Shown: positions 17,438 to 25,580 of the stretch, in pieces
Position numbering within the stretch: the stretch's first letter is position 1
Layout of the letters: each line of letters starts with the position of its first letter
NCBI GenBank assembly: GCA_945648485.1
Contig: CALZFR010000003.1
Span: 1-35,202, forward strand
Source: an uncultured Eubacterium sp.
GTDB taxonomy: Bacteria > Bacillota > Clostridia > Lachnospirales > Lachnospiraceae
Direction of reading: 5' to 3'
Length of the DNA stretch: 35,202 nucleotides
Program-made: the position numbers and the translations under genes
Notes under the pieces: model-generated
Told to the model about the DNA's origin: nothing
Database searches by the model: none
What the model saw: only the letters and a program-made list of their open reading frames with translations

Positions 17438-18682
17438 TTATTCCCTGCGCCTTAATATATCATATTCATCAAGCTTAATTCCCAAATCAACAAACAGCTT
17501 CTGCTTAGGATGTGGTGCACTTTCCATATCTTTTCCAGACTCGTCTGTAATTCTTTTAACAGTTACAGTGATATTATCTCCATCCGGCTTCATAACCTCA
17601 ATTTCTTCTCCAACACTGAACTTGTTTCTCTGCTCAATTCCGTACAGACCAGAGGAATTAGTTTCTCCCACCACTCCCAGATAAGTATACTCCTTAACAT
17701 ATGTGTTAGTGTCATATATCTGTGTATTCTCATCTGGTTTACCGAAGAAGAAGCCTGTAGTGTACTGCCTGTATGTGCATTTGCTGATTTCAGACTTATA
17801 GAATGGAATCCTGCTTCTGTATAGTTCGGGGTCCTTTAAATATTCATCAATAGCCAGGCCATATGTTCTTGCCACTGTTGCAACATAGAGGGCTGTCTTC
17901 ATTCTTCCTTCAATCTTAAAGCTGTCAATACCTGCATCAAGCATCTCAGGAATATGTTCAATCATGCACAAATCCTTTGAATTAAATATATATGTTCCTC
18001 TTTCATTCTCATATACAGGCATATATTGTCCTGGTCTTTGTTCCTCAACCACAGAATACTTCCATCTGCATGGATGGGTACATTCTCCTCTGTTGGCATC
18101 CCTCCCAGCCATAAAACTGCTGAGAAGACATCTTCCTGAGTATGATATACACATTGCGCCATGCATAAATGACTCAATCTCCATCTCATCAGGTATATTA
18201 TCTCTTATCTGTCTTATTTCCTTTAAAGAAAGCTCTCTTGCAGATACAACTCTCTTTGCTCCCTGCTTCCACCAGAACTGATATGTCAAATAGTTAGTAT
18301 TATTTGCCTGGGTACTTATATGAATATCCACCTCAGGCCATACTTCTTTTGCTATGGTAAACATTCCCGGATCAGATATTATCAATGCATCAGGTCCTAT
18401 CTGCTTAAGTTCCTGAAAATACTCTCTGGCTCCATCAAGGTCATAATTATGGGCAAGAATATTAGCTGTGACATATACCTTGCATCCTCTCTCATGAGCA
18501 AACTCAATTCCCTCTTTCATATCCTCAAGAGAAAAATTCTTTGCCTTGGCTCTTAATCCAAATGCTTCTCCACCAATGTAAACTGCATCAGCGCCATACA
18601 TTACCGCAACCTTTAAAACCTCAAGATTACTGGCAGGAATCAGCAATTCAAGCTTTCGTCCCTTATATATTCTGTTATTCAT
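17438..18682 (-). CDS. trhP: Peptidase U32-family tRNA hydroxylation protein
   Basis: A 414-residue U32 protein. The N-terminus has the family's ELLIPASNLEVLKVAV barrel start and GADAVYIGG strand; the cysteine cluster CISYSGRC...GECTHPCRW near residues 176-202 is the U32 signature now linked to an iron-sulfur cofactor. Despite the name 'peptidase', members next to trmR (B. subtilis yrrN/yrrO) are required to hydroxylate U34 of tRNA using prephenate as a source. The methyltransferase that completes 5-methoxyuridine is encoded 7 bases upstream. Only one U32 gene is seen here, whereas B. subtilis has a pair. The family call is certain; the tRNA role is inferred from synteny. Confidence 0.88.
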   Translation of the reverse strand: MNNRIYKGRKLELLIPASNLEVLKVAVMYGADAVYIGGEAFGLRAKAKNFSLEDMKEGIEFAHERGCKVYVTANILAHNYDLDGAREYFQELKQIGPDALIISDPGMFTIAKEVWPEVDIHISTQANNTNYLTYQFWWKQGAKRVVSARELSLKEIRQIRDNIPDEMEIESFMHGAMCISYSGRCLLSSFMAGRDANRGECTHPCRWKYSVVEEQRPGQYMPVYENERGTYIFNSKDLCMIEHIPEMLDAGIDSFKIEGRMKTALYVATVARTYGLAIDEYLKDPELYRSRIPFYKSEISKCTYRQYTTGFFFGKPDENTQIYDTNTYVKEYTYLGVVGETNSSGLYGIEQRNKFSVGEEIEVMKPDGDNITVTVKRITDESGKDMESAPHPKQKLFVDLGIKLDEYDILRRRE

Positions 18683-18689
18683 AAATCAG

Positions 18690-19337
18690 TTACCTTTCCT
18701 TCTTAACACTTAATGTAATTCCATCACCAATAGGAACTACAGAGGTTACCATGTTCTCATCATGAGTCAGCATATAAATATACTCTCTCATTCTTTCATG
18801 AATTGTCCTGTTACGCCTTGTAACACCATATTTAGACTGAACAATCTGCCCCTCCTGAAGCACATTATCAGATATAAGCAGTCCTCCCTCTGACAGAAGC
18901 CTGTATACATGAGGATAATAATTAATATACTGTCCCTTGGCCGCATCCATAAATATAAAATCAAAGCTGCCTTCAAGCTCCTTAAGAACCTCCAGAGCAT
19001 CTCCTTCTATAAGTGTTATCTTATCTTCCTTTCCGGCTCTCTTAAAATTATTTCTTGCCACAGGAATTCTCTTATCATAATTCTCTATAGTAGTTATATG
19101 ACAATTCTCCGGCATATTCTCACTCATAAGAATAGATGAGTAACCCACTGCCGTTCCAACCTCCAGTATACTGTGAGGCTTCGTAAGGGCTAACAGCACC
19201 TTCAGCAGGTTCCCCATCTCTTTCCTGATAATTGGCACATCATCTGCAAGAGCCTCTTGCTCAATTATGTCACATATTTCAGAGTTACCTTTATCCAGAG
19301 AATTAATATATGAAACAATCCTTGGTTCTACAATCAT
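18690..19337 (-). CDS. trmR: tRNA 5-hydroxyuridine methyltransferase TrmR (YrrM)
   Basis: A class I SAM-dependent O-methyltransferase. The SAM-binding loop SILEVGTAVGYSS is followed by ENYDKR (acidic end of beta 2), DFIFMDAAKGQY with the metal-binding Asp, and ISDNVLQEG, all typical of the COMT-like family to which TrmR/YrrM belongs. TrmR methylates 5-hydroxyuridine at the wobble position to 5-methoxyuridine. The ORF track starts at a GTG at 19370; I prefer the ATG at 19337 (MIVEPRIVSYINSL), which has GAGG at good spacing and aligns with the usual TrmR N-terminus. Located between the mltG-like stub and trhP, as in the B. subtilis yrrL-M-N-O order. Confidence 0.9.
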   Translation of the reverse strand: MIVEPRIVSYINSLDKGNSEICDIIEQEALADDVPIIRKEMGNLLKVLLALTKPHSILEVGTAVGYSSILMSENMPENCHITTIENYDKRIPVARNNFKRAGKEDKITLIEGDALEVLKELEGSFDFIFMDAAKGQYINYYPHVYRLLSEGGLLISDNVLQEGQIVQSKYGVTRRNRTIHERMREYIYMLTHDENMVTSVVPIGDGITLSVKKER

Positions 19338-19369
19338 ACTAATCCTCATTTCTACCAGACTTTCGTCCA

Positions 19370-19738
19370 CTACTCCTGTTCTTTACTCATTATCTCAAAC
19401 ATCTCAGTGGGCTTCATGGATGTATCCAGCTGATATGTTCCTGCTTTAAAATCACCTTTGTAATCTGACAGTACTATCTGAAGATGAGCTATAGTCTCAT
19501 CCTTTACCAGACCCTTGTCATACAGTATCTTTGCAATATCGCCTGACTTTTCAGAACCAGTCAGAGTAATCTCAACCTGCCTTGCATCAGCCTGACTTGT
19601 TACCGACTCCTCATTGAATATGTTATGTCCAAAGGAATAAGCTTTGTTGCCCATGACAAATATAAGATAAATACCAGCCAGAATAATTAAAGCATTAAGT
19701 GTAAATGAAACTATAAATCTAATTGTTTTATTATCCAT
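19370..19738 (-). CDS. Stand-alone MltG N-terminal-domain membrane protein
   Basis: A 122-residue protein with a membrane helix at about residues 8-30 and an extracytoplasmic domain containing 'ITLTGSEKSGDIAKILYDKGLVKDE' and 'GDFKAGTYQLDTSMKPTEMFEIM'. These match the LysM-like N-terminal part of the septal transglycosylase MltG (B. subtilis YrrL), including the F-K-A-G-T-Y segment just before the catalytic domain. The YceG catalytic domain is entirely absent. It sits where yrrL sits in B. subtilis, so it is a shortened mltG, not a random ORF. The reading frame is clean and ends at a TAG immediately before trmR, so it seems a stable short form and not a fresh frameshift. Confidence 0.75.
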   Translation of the reverse strand: MDNKTIRFIVSFTLNALIILAGIYLIFVMGNKAYSFGHNIFNEESVTSQADARQVEITLTGSEKSGDIAKILYDKGLVKDETIAHLQIVLSDYKGDFKAGTYQLDTSMKPTEMFEIMSKEQE

Positions 19739-19767
19739 ATCTTCCTCTTTTCATGCAATACGCTGTC

Positions 19768-20118
19768 CTAGAATTCGTCATAAAGGAAATCAACGTTAAA
19801 ATCAACAGCTCCAACTATATTCATGCAAATTCCCTGAATCATCCTGCATACACACATCTCAGCTCTCAGATACTGCTCCACAAAGGGCTGCTTCTTAACA
19901 TCTTCATACCTTTTTGCAAGATCCTGTGTGGCAGACATAACATCGTCCACATCATCTGAATACTGGAAGAAGAAATTCTCCCTGCGGTAGTCATCAACTG
20001 CCCTCTTAATATCAGGGTATTTATCAATAATCTCAGAAAGCCGCAAAAACTCTTTATACTCATCGCTTTCAATTATAGTTTTTTTTAACTCTTCTGTTAA
20101 TGTGTCTATCTGGCTCAT
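19768..20118 (-). CDS. ylbF: YlbF/YmcA-family regulator
   Basis: A 116-residue all-helical protein with the DUF964 layout: helix around 'YKEFLRLSEIIDKYPDIKRAVDDYRREN' and the C-terminal helix 'QPFVEQYLRAEMCVCRMIQGIC'. In B. subtilis YlbF, YmcA and YaaT form a complex that tunes RNase Y-dependent mRNA processing, competence and biofilm. The C89-x-C91-x6-C98 pattern may relate to the iron-sulfur clusters reported for that complex; this is inference. AGGAG lies 8 bases before the ATG. It directly follows the RNase J gene, which fits a role in mRNA decay. Confidence 0.85.
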   Translation of the reverse strand: MSQIDTLTEELKKTIIESDEYKEFLRLSEIIDKYPDIKRAVDDYRRENFFFQYSDDVDDVMSATQDLAKRYEDVKKQPFVEQYLRAEMCVCRMIQGICMNIVGAVDFNVDFLYDEF

Positions 20119-20176
20119 AAAGTAATCTCCTAAGTTCTTCCTGCTACTTAATACTGTAACTAATCAAAAACTGTAT

Positions 20177-21847
20177 CTACAAGGTTGCCTCCATGATAAT
20201 TGGAAGAATAACCGGATTTCTCTTCATCTTTTTCCAGAGATAGTCCCCAAGATCATCCTTAATAGTATTCTTTATCTTACTCCAGTCTGTTATATTCTTA
20301 TCCATACATTCAGATACAGATTCCCATACAACAGATTTAGCCTCATCAAGAAGTTCCTCTGCCTCTCTTACATACACAAATCCTCTTGTAACAATGTCAG
20401 GTCCGGCAATAAGCTGTCCTGAATACTTCTCCAGTGTAAGAACCACTATGATAATACCATTCTCAGCCAGATTCTGTCTGTCTCTCAATACGATATTACC
20501 AACGTCACCAACACCAAGACCATCAACCATGATTGCCCCTGTTGGAACCTTACCTGTAATATCTGCTTTCTCCTGGCTTAATTCAATAACATCTCCTGAT
20601 TTGGCAATGATAACATCTTCCTTAGCATATCCAAGTGACATCACACATTCCTTCTGTGCCATAAGATGTCTGTACTCTCCATGGACAGGAATTGAATACT
20701 TAGGCTTAACCAGTGAATATATAAGCTTAATCTCCTCCTGACATGCATGACCAGAAACATGGGTATCCTGGAAAATAACCTTAGCACCTTTCATTCCCAG
20801 TTCATTAATAACCTTAGCTACAGATTTCTCATTACCAGGAATAGGTGTAGAAGAAAATACCACACAATCACCTGGCATAATAGAAACTTTTCTGTGAAGA
20901 TTAGCTGCCATTCTTGAAAGAGCTGCCATGGATTCTCCTTGAGAACCTGTTGTAATAAGAACTATCTGGTCTGGGGTGTAATTCTTCATCTCTTCAGTAT
21001 CAATCAGCGTTCCGTCAGGAATAGAAAGATACTCAAGTTCTTCAGCAACCTCAATTATATTAACCATGCTGCGTCCTTCAACGCAGACCTTTCTTCCATA
21101 TTTGACAGCAGAATTAATTATCTGCTGGACACGGTCAACATTAGATGCAAATGTAGCAATGATAAGCCTGCTGTTCTTATTATCAGCAAAAATCTTATCA
21201 AATGTGGCCCCAACTGTACTCTCTGACATGGTAAATCCCTGTCTTAAAGCATTAGTACTGTCACACATCAACGCAAGAACGCCCTTCTTGCCCAGTTCAC
21301 CAAGCCGCTGAAGGTCAATAGGTGCGCCGAATACAGGTGTATAATCCACTTTAAAATCACCTGTATGAATAATTGTTCCTGCCGGTGTAAACAAAGCCAG
21401 TGCCGCAGCATCAGCGATACTGTGGTTTGTCCTTATGAATTCAACCCTGATACAGCCAAGATTAATTGACTGTCCGTAGTTTACTACCTTTCTCTTAACT
21501 GATTTGGTAAGATTATGCTCCTTAAGCTTGGCATCAATAAGACCCATAGTAAGCTTGGTAGCATATATAGGTACATTAACATCCTTAATAACATATGGAA
21601 TAGCACCAATATGGTCCTCATGACCATGAGTAATAACGAACCCCTTAACCTTGTCAATATTCTCCTTAAGATATGTGACGTCTGGAATTACAAGATCAAT
21701 TCCAAGCATCTCTTCTTCAGGAAATGACAGGCCGCAGTCCACAACAACAATACTGTCATCGCATTCAATGGCAGTTATGTTCATTCCTATCTGTTCAAGG
21801 CCTCCAAGGGGAATAACCTTAACAGAACCTGTAATTTCTTTTTTCAT
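20177..21847 (-). CDS. rnj: Ribonuclease J
   Basis: A 556-residue beta-CASP metallo-beta-lactamase nuclease. The first zinc motif HGHEDHIG is at residues 74-81, with further ligands in TNHSIADA and HTGDF; the beta-CASP region carries 'GSQGE' and the C-terminal His motif (VHGEYRHL). RNase J is a 5'-to-3' exonuclease and endonuclease central to mRNA turnover and rRNA maturation in Firmicutes. Length matches RNase J1/J2 (about 555). GAGGTG precedes the ATG. It lies inside a yrzL-yrrO type cluster together with ylbF, a placement that differs from B. subtilis. Confidence 0.97.
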   Translation of the reverse strand: MKKEITGSVKVIPLGGLEQIGMNITAIECDDSIVVVDCGLSFPEEEMLGIDLVIPDVTYLKENIDKVKGFVITHGHEDHIGAIPYVIKDVNVPIYATKLTMGLIDAKLKEHNLTKSVKRKVVNYGQSINLGCIRVEFIRTNHSIADAAALALFTPAGTIIHTGDFKVDYTPVFGAPIDLQRLGELGKKGVLALMCDSTNALRQGFTMSESTVGATFDKIFADNKNSRLIIATFASNVDRVQQIINSAVKYGRKVCVEGRSMVNIIEVAEELEYLSIPDGTLIDTEEMKNYTPDQIVLITTGSQGESMAALSRMAANLHRKVSIMPGDCVVFSSTPIPGNEKSVAKVINELGMKGAKVIFQDTHVSGHACQEEIKLIYSLVKPKYSIPVHGEYRHLMAQKECVMSLGYAKEDVIIAKSGDVIELSQEKADITGKVPTGAIMVDGLGVGDVGNIVLRDRQNLAENGIIIVVLTLEKYSGQLIAGPDIVTRGFVYVREAEELLDEAKSVVWESVSECMDKNITDWSKIKNTIKDDLGDYLWKKMKRNPVILPIIMEATL

Positions 21848-21872
21848 TTAACACCTCATAAATATCATAATA

Positions 21873-21890
21873 AACAGCTTCCCCGCTGTT
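21873..21890 (-). terminator. Short GC-rich hairpin between DUF1292 gene and rnj
   Basis: AACAGC and GCTGTT pair over 6 bp with loop GGGGAA on the minus strand, starting at the stop codon of the DUF1292 gene and followed by TATTATGAT. It is short with a weak T-run, so it may be a partial attenuator or RNA-processing site. Confidence 0.3.
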
Positions 21891-22140
21891 AAACTTCCTC
21901 GTCATCCACTAATTCCTGAAAAATCTTAAATACGCTGTCCAGTTCATTATCATCTTCAACAAACTCATAGGCAGCTTCAGCAGATTCCTGTGATGAAACA
22001 TCTTTAAGTATGTAGCATTCAGCATCCAGGCTGTCCTGCTCTGATACAAGGAGATAATTCACGCCATTAACCCTTGTCTCCTCCAGTACATAAAATGAAA
22101 CCTTCTCATTGTCATCAGTCAAAAATTCCAGCTGCTCCAT
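21889..22140 (-). CDS. DUF1292 (YrzB-like) protein
   Basis: The ORF track starts far upstream inside ruvX; the true start is most likely the ATG at 22140 (MEQLEFLTDDNEK), 13 bases after the ruvX stop and preceded by GAAAGGTG. The resulting acidic protein of 83 residues has the DUF1292 pattern 'F...YE/VLEE..VNG..YLLV......EC.ILKD'. Its function is unknown. The neighbourhood ireB-ruvX-DUF1292 is conserved in Firmicutes (yrzL-yrrK-yrzB), which strengthens the identification. Confidence 0.88.
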   Translation of the reverse strand: MEQLEFLTDDNEKVSFYVLEETRVNGVNYLLVSEQDSLDAECYILKDVSSQESAEAAYEFVEDDNELDSVFKIFQELVDDEEV

Positions 22141-22153
22141 ATCACTACACCTT

Positions 22154-22600
22154 TCAAATATCATTCTGTATATTACCTGAATTGCTCTTATAATCCAGAT
22201 ATCCCTGCAAAATAAATACAGCTGCAATCTTATCAACTACAGCTTTCCTGTTCTCTCTTCTTACTCCGCACTCTTTCAGTACATTATCCGCCGAAACTGT
22301 GGTCAGCCGCTCATCCCACATTATCACAGGAAGACCTGTACGACGTTCAAGCTTGTCCGCAAAATCCCTGCAGGCTTCTGCTCTCTCACCTATAGTATTA
22401 TTCATATTCTTAGGAAGTCCAACAACAATCTCTTCTACATTATATTCATCAATTAATGCTTCAATTCTTGCTAATGTCTGTCTGAGCTTATTTTCTTCCT
22501 TGCGGGTAATAGTCTCTACAGCCTGTGCTGTTATGCCAAGACTGTCACTTACAGCTACACCAACAGTTTTGGTACCATAATCTAATCCAATTATTCTCAT
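22154..22600 (-). CDS. ruvX: YqgF/RuvX RNase H-like nuclease
   Basis: A 148-residue RNase H-fold protein. It starts [19 protein letters not shown] with catalytic Asp7 and includes [17 protein letters not shown] (second acidic region nearby) and [11 protein letters not shown], all diagnostic of the YqgF/RuvX family. Members are proposed to process the 5' end of 16S rRNA or to resolve Holliday junctions; the rRNA role is better supported. It follows ireB by 24 bases in the common operon. Confidence 0.95.
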   Translation of the reverse strand: MRIIGLDYGTKTVGVAVSDSLGITAQAVETITRKEENKLRQTLARIEALIDEYNVEEIVVGLPKNMNNTIGERAEACRDFADKLERRTGLPVIMWDERLTTVSADNVLKECGVRRENRKAVVDKIAAVFILQGYLDYKSNSGNIQNDI

Positions 22601-22624
22601 AAATCACAATAATATTCAATACAT

Positions 22625-22879
22625 TTACAGACCTTTACCATCAATAAAGTAACGAATAACCTCCTCAACAAGTTCGTCACGCTCAACTTTCATAATAAGA
22701 CTTCTGGCATTATTATGACTTGTAATATATGTAGGATCACCTGACATAATATATCCAACCATCTGGTTAACAGGGTTATACCCCTTCTCCTTAAGTGCAA
22801 GATATACCTGCTCAAGTATTCCCTCCACAGAGATTGTCTTCTCTGGCTGTTTAAAAAACTGTGTATTATTATCCACCAT
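22625..22879 (-). CDS. ireB: IreB family protein (UPF0297)
   Basis: An 84-residue protein with the strongly conserved UPF0297 core 'ILEQVYLALKEKGYNPVNQMVGYIMSGDPTYITSHNNAR'. In Enterococcus faecalis IreB is a phosphorylation substrate of the Ser/Thr kinase IreK and modulates cephalosporin resistance; threonines here at positions 6 and 15 could play a similar part. It is the first gene of the ireB-ruvX-DUF1292 series. GAGGAAG precedes the ATG and a sigma-A promoter lies about 50-80 bases upstream. Confidence 0.95.
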   Translation of the reverse strand: MVDNNTQFFKQPEKTISVEGILEQVYLALKEKGYNPVNQMVGYIMSGDPTYITSHNNARSLIMKVERDELVEEVIRYFIDGKGL

Positions 22880-22930
22880 AACTTCCTCACTTTCGTGTAT
22901 TACATCACGTACTTACTCGTATACAACAAT

Positions 22931-22959
22931 ATAATATACCAAAAACATGTATAAAACAA
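22931..22959 (-). promoter_or_regulatory. Sigma-A-like promoter of ireB
   Basis: Minus strand: TTGTTT (22954-22959), 17 bases, TATTAT (22931-22936, 5 of 6). It lies between the DUF4956 terminator and ireB and would drive the long ireB to ylbF/trhP unit. Confidence 0.6.
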
Positions 22960-22960
22960 G

Positions 22961-22992
22961 TAAAAAAACAGCTGGTTTTTAGCCAGCTGTTT
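22961..22992 (-). terminator. Rho-independent terminator after the DUF4956 gene
   Basis: AAACAGCTGG (revcomp CCAGCTGTTT) pairs over 10 bp (22966-22975 with 22983-22992), 7-base loop, and the minus strand continues in a run of seven T's. Starts 32 bases after the DUF4956 stop. Strong terminator separating the VTC unit from ireB. Confidence 0.88.
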
Positions 22993-23024
22993 GGAGAAAA
23001 TGCCCATTTTATGTAAATTACAAA

Positions 23025-23717
23025 TCAATTCAGAATCTCCTGATTGGTTTCCGCATATCCAAGGATGATATTCAGATTTCCATTTCTCATTCTAAGGTCG
23101 TCAATAAAAGCCTTTTCGTCAGTACCTGATTTCATGAAAACATTGTATGTAAGTTCAAACATCGTTCCCATATTAGTTGTTTTTACTTTTCTCAAATCAA
23201 ATGAGCTTAAGTATTTATCAAACAAATCATTAAATGCGCTGGTGTAATTCAAAGTTTCCGGAATTGTAATCTTAAGCTGTCTTGCCCCATCCTTTTTCTC
23301 TCCAAAATGAACTGCAGAAAGAACCATCATTACAATAACCATAATTGCCACAAAAACACAGGCAAAAGTAATATATCCAAGTCCACATGCCAGGCCTGCC
23401 GCCATGGAGAAGAATACAACAGCTATATCTCTTGCATTACCAGGAGCACTTCTGAATCTTACCAGGGCAAAGGCGCCTGCCATGGAAAATGCCCTGGCAA
23501 CATTACTGCCAATAAGGAGAATTACTGCTGCTACAATTGCAGGAAGGATAACAAGACCAATAATAAAATTTCTGCCGTATCCATCTTTTCTACAAATATA
23601 CATGTATACCACACCAATGACTAATCCTAATATAACTGCCACACATATTCCTAACATTGATGAGCCTATGCTGATGGCATTATCTGTTGCTGAAGTTGTA
23701 AATATTGATTCAAACAT
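23025..23717 (-). CDS. DUF4956 membrane protein
   Basis: The ORF track begins inside the VTC gene; the ATG at 23717 (MFESIFTTSATD) has GAAGAGGAATT upstream and gives a 230-residue protein. About four membrane helices occupy residues 14-145, with the DUF4956 signature 'AFALVRFRSAPGNARDI' and 'AAGLACG' between the second and third, and a soluble domain of about 80 residues with a beta-alpha pattern at the C-terminus. Function is unknown, but the gene habitually neighbours VTC-domain polyphosphate polymerases in bacteria, as here, where it overlaps the VTC gene by 52 bases. It may take part in handling or exporting the polymer or in supplying substrate; that is inference. Confidence 0.85.
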   Translation of the reverse strand: MFESIFTTSATDNAISIGSSMLGICVAVILGLVIGVVYMYICRKDGYGRNFIIGLVILPAIVAAVILLIGSNVARAFSMAGAFALVRFRSAPGNARDIAVVFFSMAAGLACGLGYITFACVFVAIMVIVMMVLSAVHFGEKKDGARQLKITIPETLNYTSAFNDLFDKYLSSFDLRKVKTTNMGTMFELTYNVFMKSGTDEKAFIDDLRMRNGNLNIILGYAETNQEILN

Positions 23718-24481
23718 AATTCCTCTTCCTTTCTTTCCCTTATTGTTCCGCTGGTATTTCCAGCTGACATATATTTTTTGTACTCTGTTCCATATTTTGA
23801 AAACGATGCCGGATAAATATTTAATCCTGATATAATTTTTGCAAACCACATTGGCACTGCCCCTGAAACCTTAATTTCCATAAGATAAGAATCTGCCGGC
23901 AGCAGCTGTTCACCAAAGCTTCCATCTTCCAGCCTTACATCTTTTCTTCTCGTTGTTATATTAGTATCAAAAGTCACCCTGAAGTCTCCGTCATCTTTCT
24001 CAAAATACGCAATTCTGTCATAGGATATATAAACCTTTGGAACTATTTTATAGTGATTTTTAAAGAAATCTATTTCCCTTAACACCTGTCTGTTTATCTC
24101 CGGATAATCATCCATAATACTGTCCATACTTATCTTTCCATCCATATATCCATAAGCATCCTCCAGTTTCATGGATGTTCTTCTTTTATTAACCACTCCA
24201 TTATACTTTTTCTTAATTTCCACAAAAACACTTTCATTTAAGCCAGGTACTCCATAGCTTCGTACCCTGAGTTTTTCTTTATATACAGGCTTTTCAATAG
24301 ACGCACTTATCAATCTGTCATCCCAGGTATCATAATATATATTGCATATTTTATAAGATTCGCCATTCTCATTGTATCTGTCTAACACCATATGATTTTT
24401 CATGGCAGCAATAATTGAATCATACTGCTGTCTGGTAATCAAATATTTTTTCTCATATCTGTTAAACACTTCAATTGCCAT
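23666..24481 (-). CDS. VTC-domain polyphosphate polymerase-like protein
   Basis: A 271-residue protein of the VTC (vacuolar transporter chaperone) catalytic domain family. Visible family features are the N-terminal RYEKKYLI strand, Arg/Lys-rich tunnel strands (EKLRVRSYG, VFVEIKKKYNG, NKRRTSMKL), and acidic residues late in the fold (YLMEIKVSG). In yeast the equivalent Vtc4 domain makes polyphosphate from ATP inside a positively charged tunnel; bacterial stand-alone forms are poorly studied. The protein lacks membrane helices, and its partner is probably the DUF4956 membrane protein translated from the overlapping downstream gene. No SPX domain is present. Confidence 0.88.
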   Translation of the reverse strand: MAIEVFNRYEKKYLITRQQYDSIIAAMKNHMVLDRYNENGESYKICNIYYDTWDDRLISASIEKPVYKEKLRVRSYGVPGLNESVFVEIKKKYNGVVNKRRTSMKLEDAYGYMDGKISMDSIMDDYPEINRQVLREIDFFKNHYKIVPKVYISYDRIAYFEKDDGDFRVTFDTNITTRRKDVRLEDGSFGEQLLPADSYLMEIKVSGAVPMWFAKIISGLNIYPASFSKYGTEYKKYMSAGNTSGTIRERKEEELCLNQYLQLQQQIMPSA

Positions 24482-24551
24482 AATCTTACCTCCCTTCTTA
24501 TTATTTCTAGATAATAATGGAAAAGTGTGACCAAATTATGTAAAAAATGCG

Positions 24552-24589
24552 TAAAAAAAGTGACCTTTTGAAAACTATCAAAAGGTCAC
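24552..24589 (-). terminator. Rho-independent terminator after mscS-like gene
   Basis: GTGACCTTTTGA and TCAAAAGGTCAC pair over 12 bp (24560-24571 with 24578-24589) with a 6-base loop, followed on the minus strand by seven T's. Starts 41 bases after the channel gene stop. It closes the esterase-GH13-channel unit. Confidence 0.9.
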
Positions 24590-24629
24590 CTGTGTATTTC
24601 CAGATATTAATTACAGTCCATAGTGAGAA

Positions 24630-25568
24630 TCAGGACATTGTCTCTTCATTCTTAAGGTGTACATCCAGCTTATTATATGGGATTTCAATTCCATTCCTGT
24701 CAAATTCCTGTTTGAATTTCTCAAGAAAGATGAACCTTGTATCCCAGTATGTATCCTGGCTTACCCAGCATCTTGTCTCCAGTGTAACACAGGAATCATC
24801 AAGAGATTTAACTACAACATCAATCCCCTTGTCTTTCATGACTGATGGATATTCTGAAATAATATCACGGAGTATCTCTTTGGCTTTAGTAACGTCACTT
24901 CCATACGAAATTCCCACATTAATATCCAGCCTTCTTATACCCTCAGCGCCAACATTAACGATGTTAGAATTTGACAGAGCGCCATTAGGCATCATAACAA
25001 CCTTGTTATCAATTGTCCTTAACTTAGTATAAAGTATGTCAACAGACACTACATTACCTTCACAGCTGTTGGAAATAATATAATCCCCTACCTTAAATGG
25101 CTTAAATATAAGAATAAGAATTCCTCCAGCCATATTAGAAAGACTACCCTGCAAAGACATACTTAAAGCCAGGGCTGCTGAACCAAATACTGCAATAAGA
25201 GATGCTGTCTGGAAACCTAAAATATCAAGAATTACCAGTATTACAACGGCGTATACTCCGAACTTTGCAAAGGAGCATATGAACTTAATAACTCCCACAT
25301 CGAATCCGGCTCTCTCCATTCCCCTGTTAATTATCTTTAAAAGCCATTTTGTAAGATACTTTGACAACTTCCATATAATAATGGCAATAACTATATCAAT
25401 AATCTTGCCCAGGGCTCCATTAATAAAATTGGTAAAAAGCTGGTTTAAATTCTCGGTAGTAAAAAACGCTCTTGCTTCCTCTGCTTTCGCAGCAACATCA
25501 GAAGTTGCTGGAACATCCAGGGCAAAGCTGGCAGGAACCGGCACTCCGCCCATCCTTAAAAAACTCAT
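24630..25568 (-). CDS. MscS-family mechanosensitive channel
   Basis: A 312-residue small-conductance mechanosensitive channel. After a short N-terminal segment with a hydrophobic stretch, membrane helices lie at about 55-75, 95-120 and 123-150; the last is the Gly/Ala-rich pore helix 'IAVFGSAALALSMSLQGSLSNMAGG', followed by the conserved 'FKPFKVGDYI' beta-domain entrance and a C-terminal alpha/beta domain. It releases solutes on osmotic downshock. The track's GTG at 25571 is immediately before an ATG at 25568; AGGAAGG is better spaced for the ATG. It follows the GH13-like gene by about a dozen bases, an unusual partner. Confidence 0.93.
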   Translation of the reverse strand: MSFLRMGGVPVPASFALDVPATSDVAAKAEEARAFFTTENLNQLFTNFINGALGKIIDIVIAIIIWKLSKYLTKWLLKIINRGMERAGFDVGVIKFICSFAKFGVYAVVILVILDILGFQTASLIAVFGSAALALSMSLQGSLSNMAGGILILIFKPFKVGDYIISNSCEGNVVSVDILYTKLRTIDNKVVMMPNGALSNSNIVNVGAEGIRRLDINVGISYGSDVTKAKEILRDIISEYPSVMKDKGIDVVVKSLDDSCVTLETRCWVSQDTYWDTRFIFLEKFKQEFDRNGIEIPYNKLDVHLKNEETMS

Positions 25569-25580
25569 CACATCACCTTC

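Noticed and set aside
24482-24551. Promoter for the VTC gene (TTTACA and TATTAT present)
   Set aside because: The two hexamers are 22 bases apart, outside normal spacing; a promoter is likely but cannot be placed.
24547-25032. 161-residue plus-strand ORF across the mscS end
   Set aside because: Starts in the terminator and runs antisense through the channel gene.
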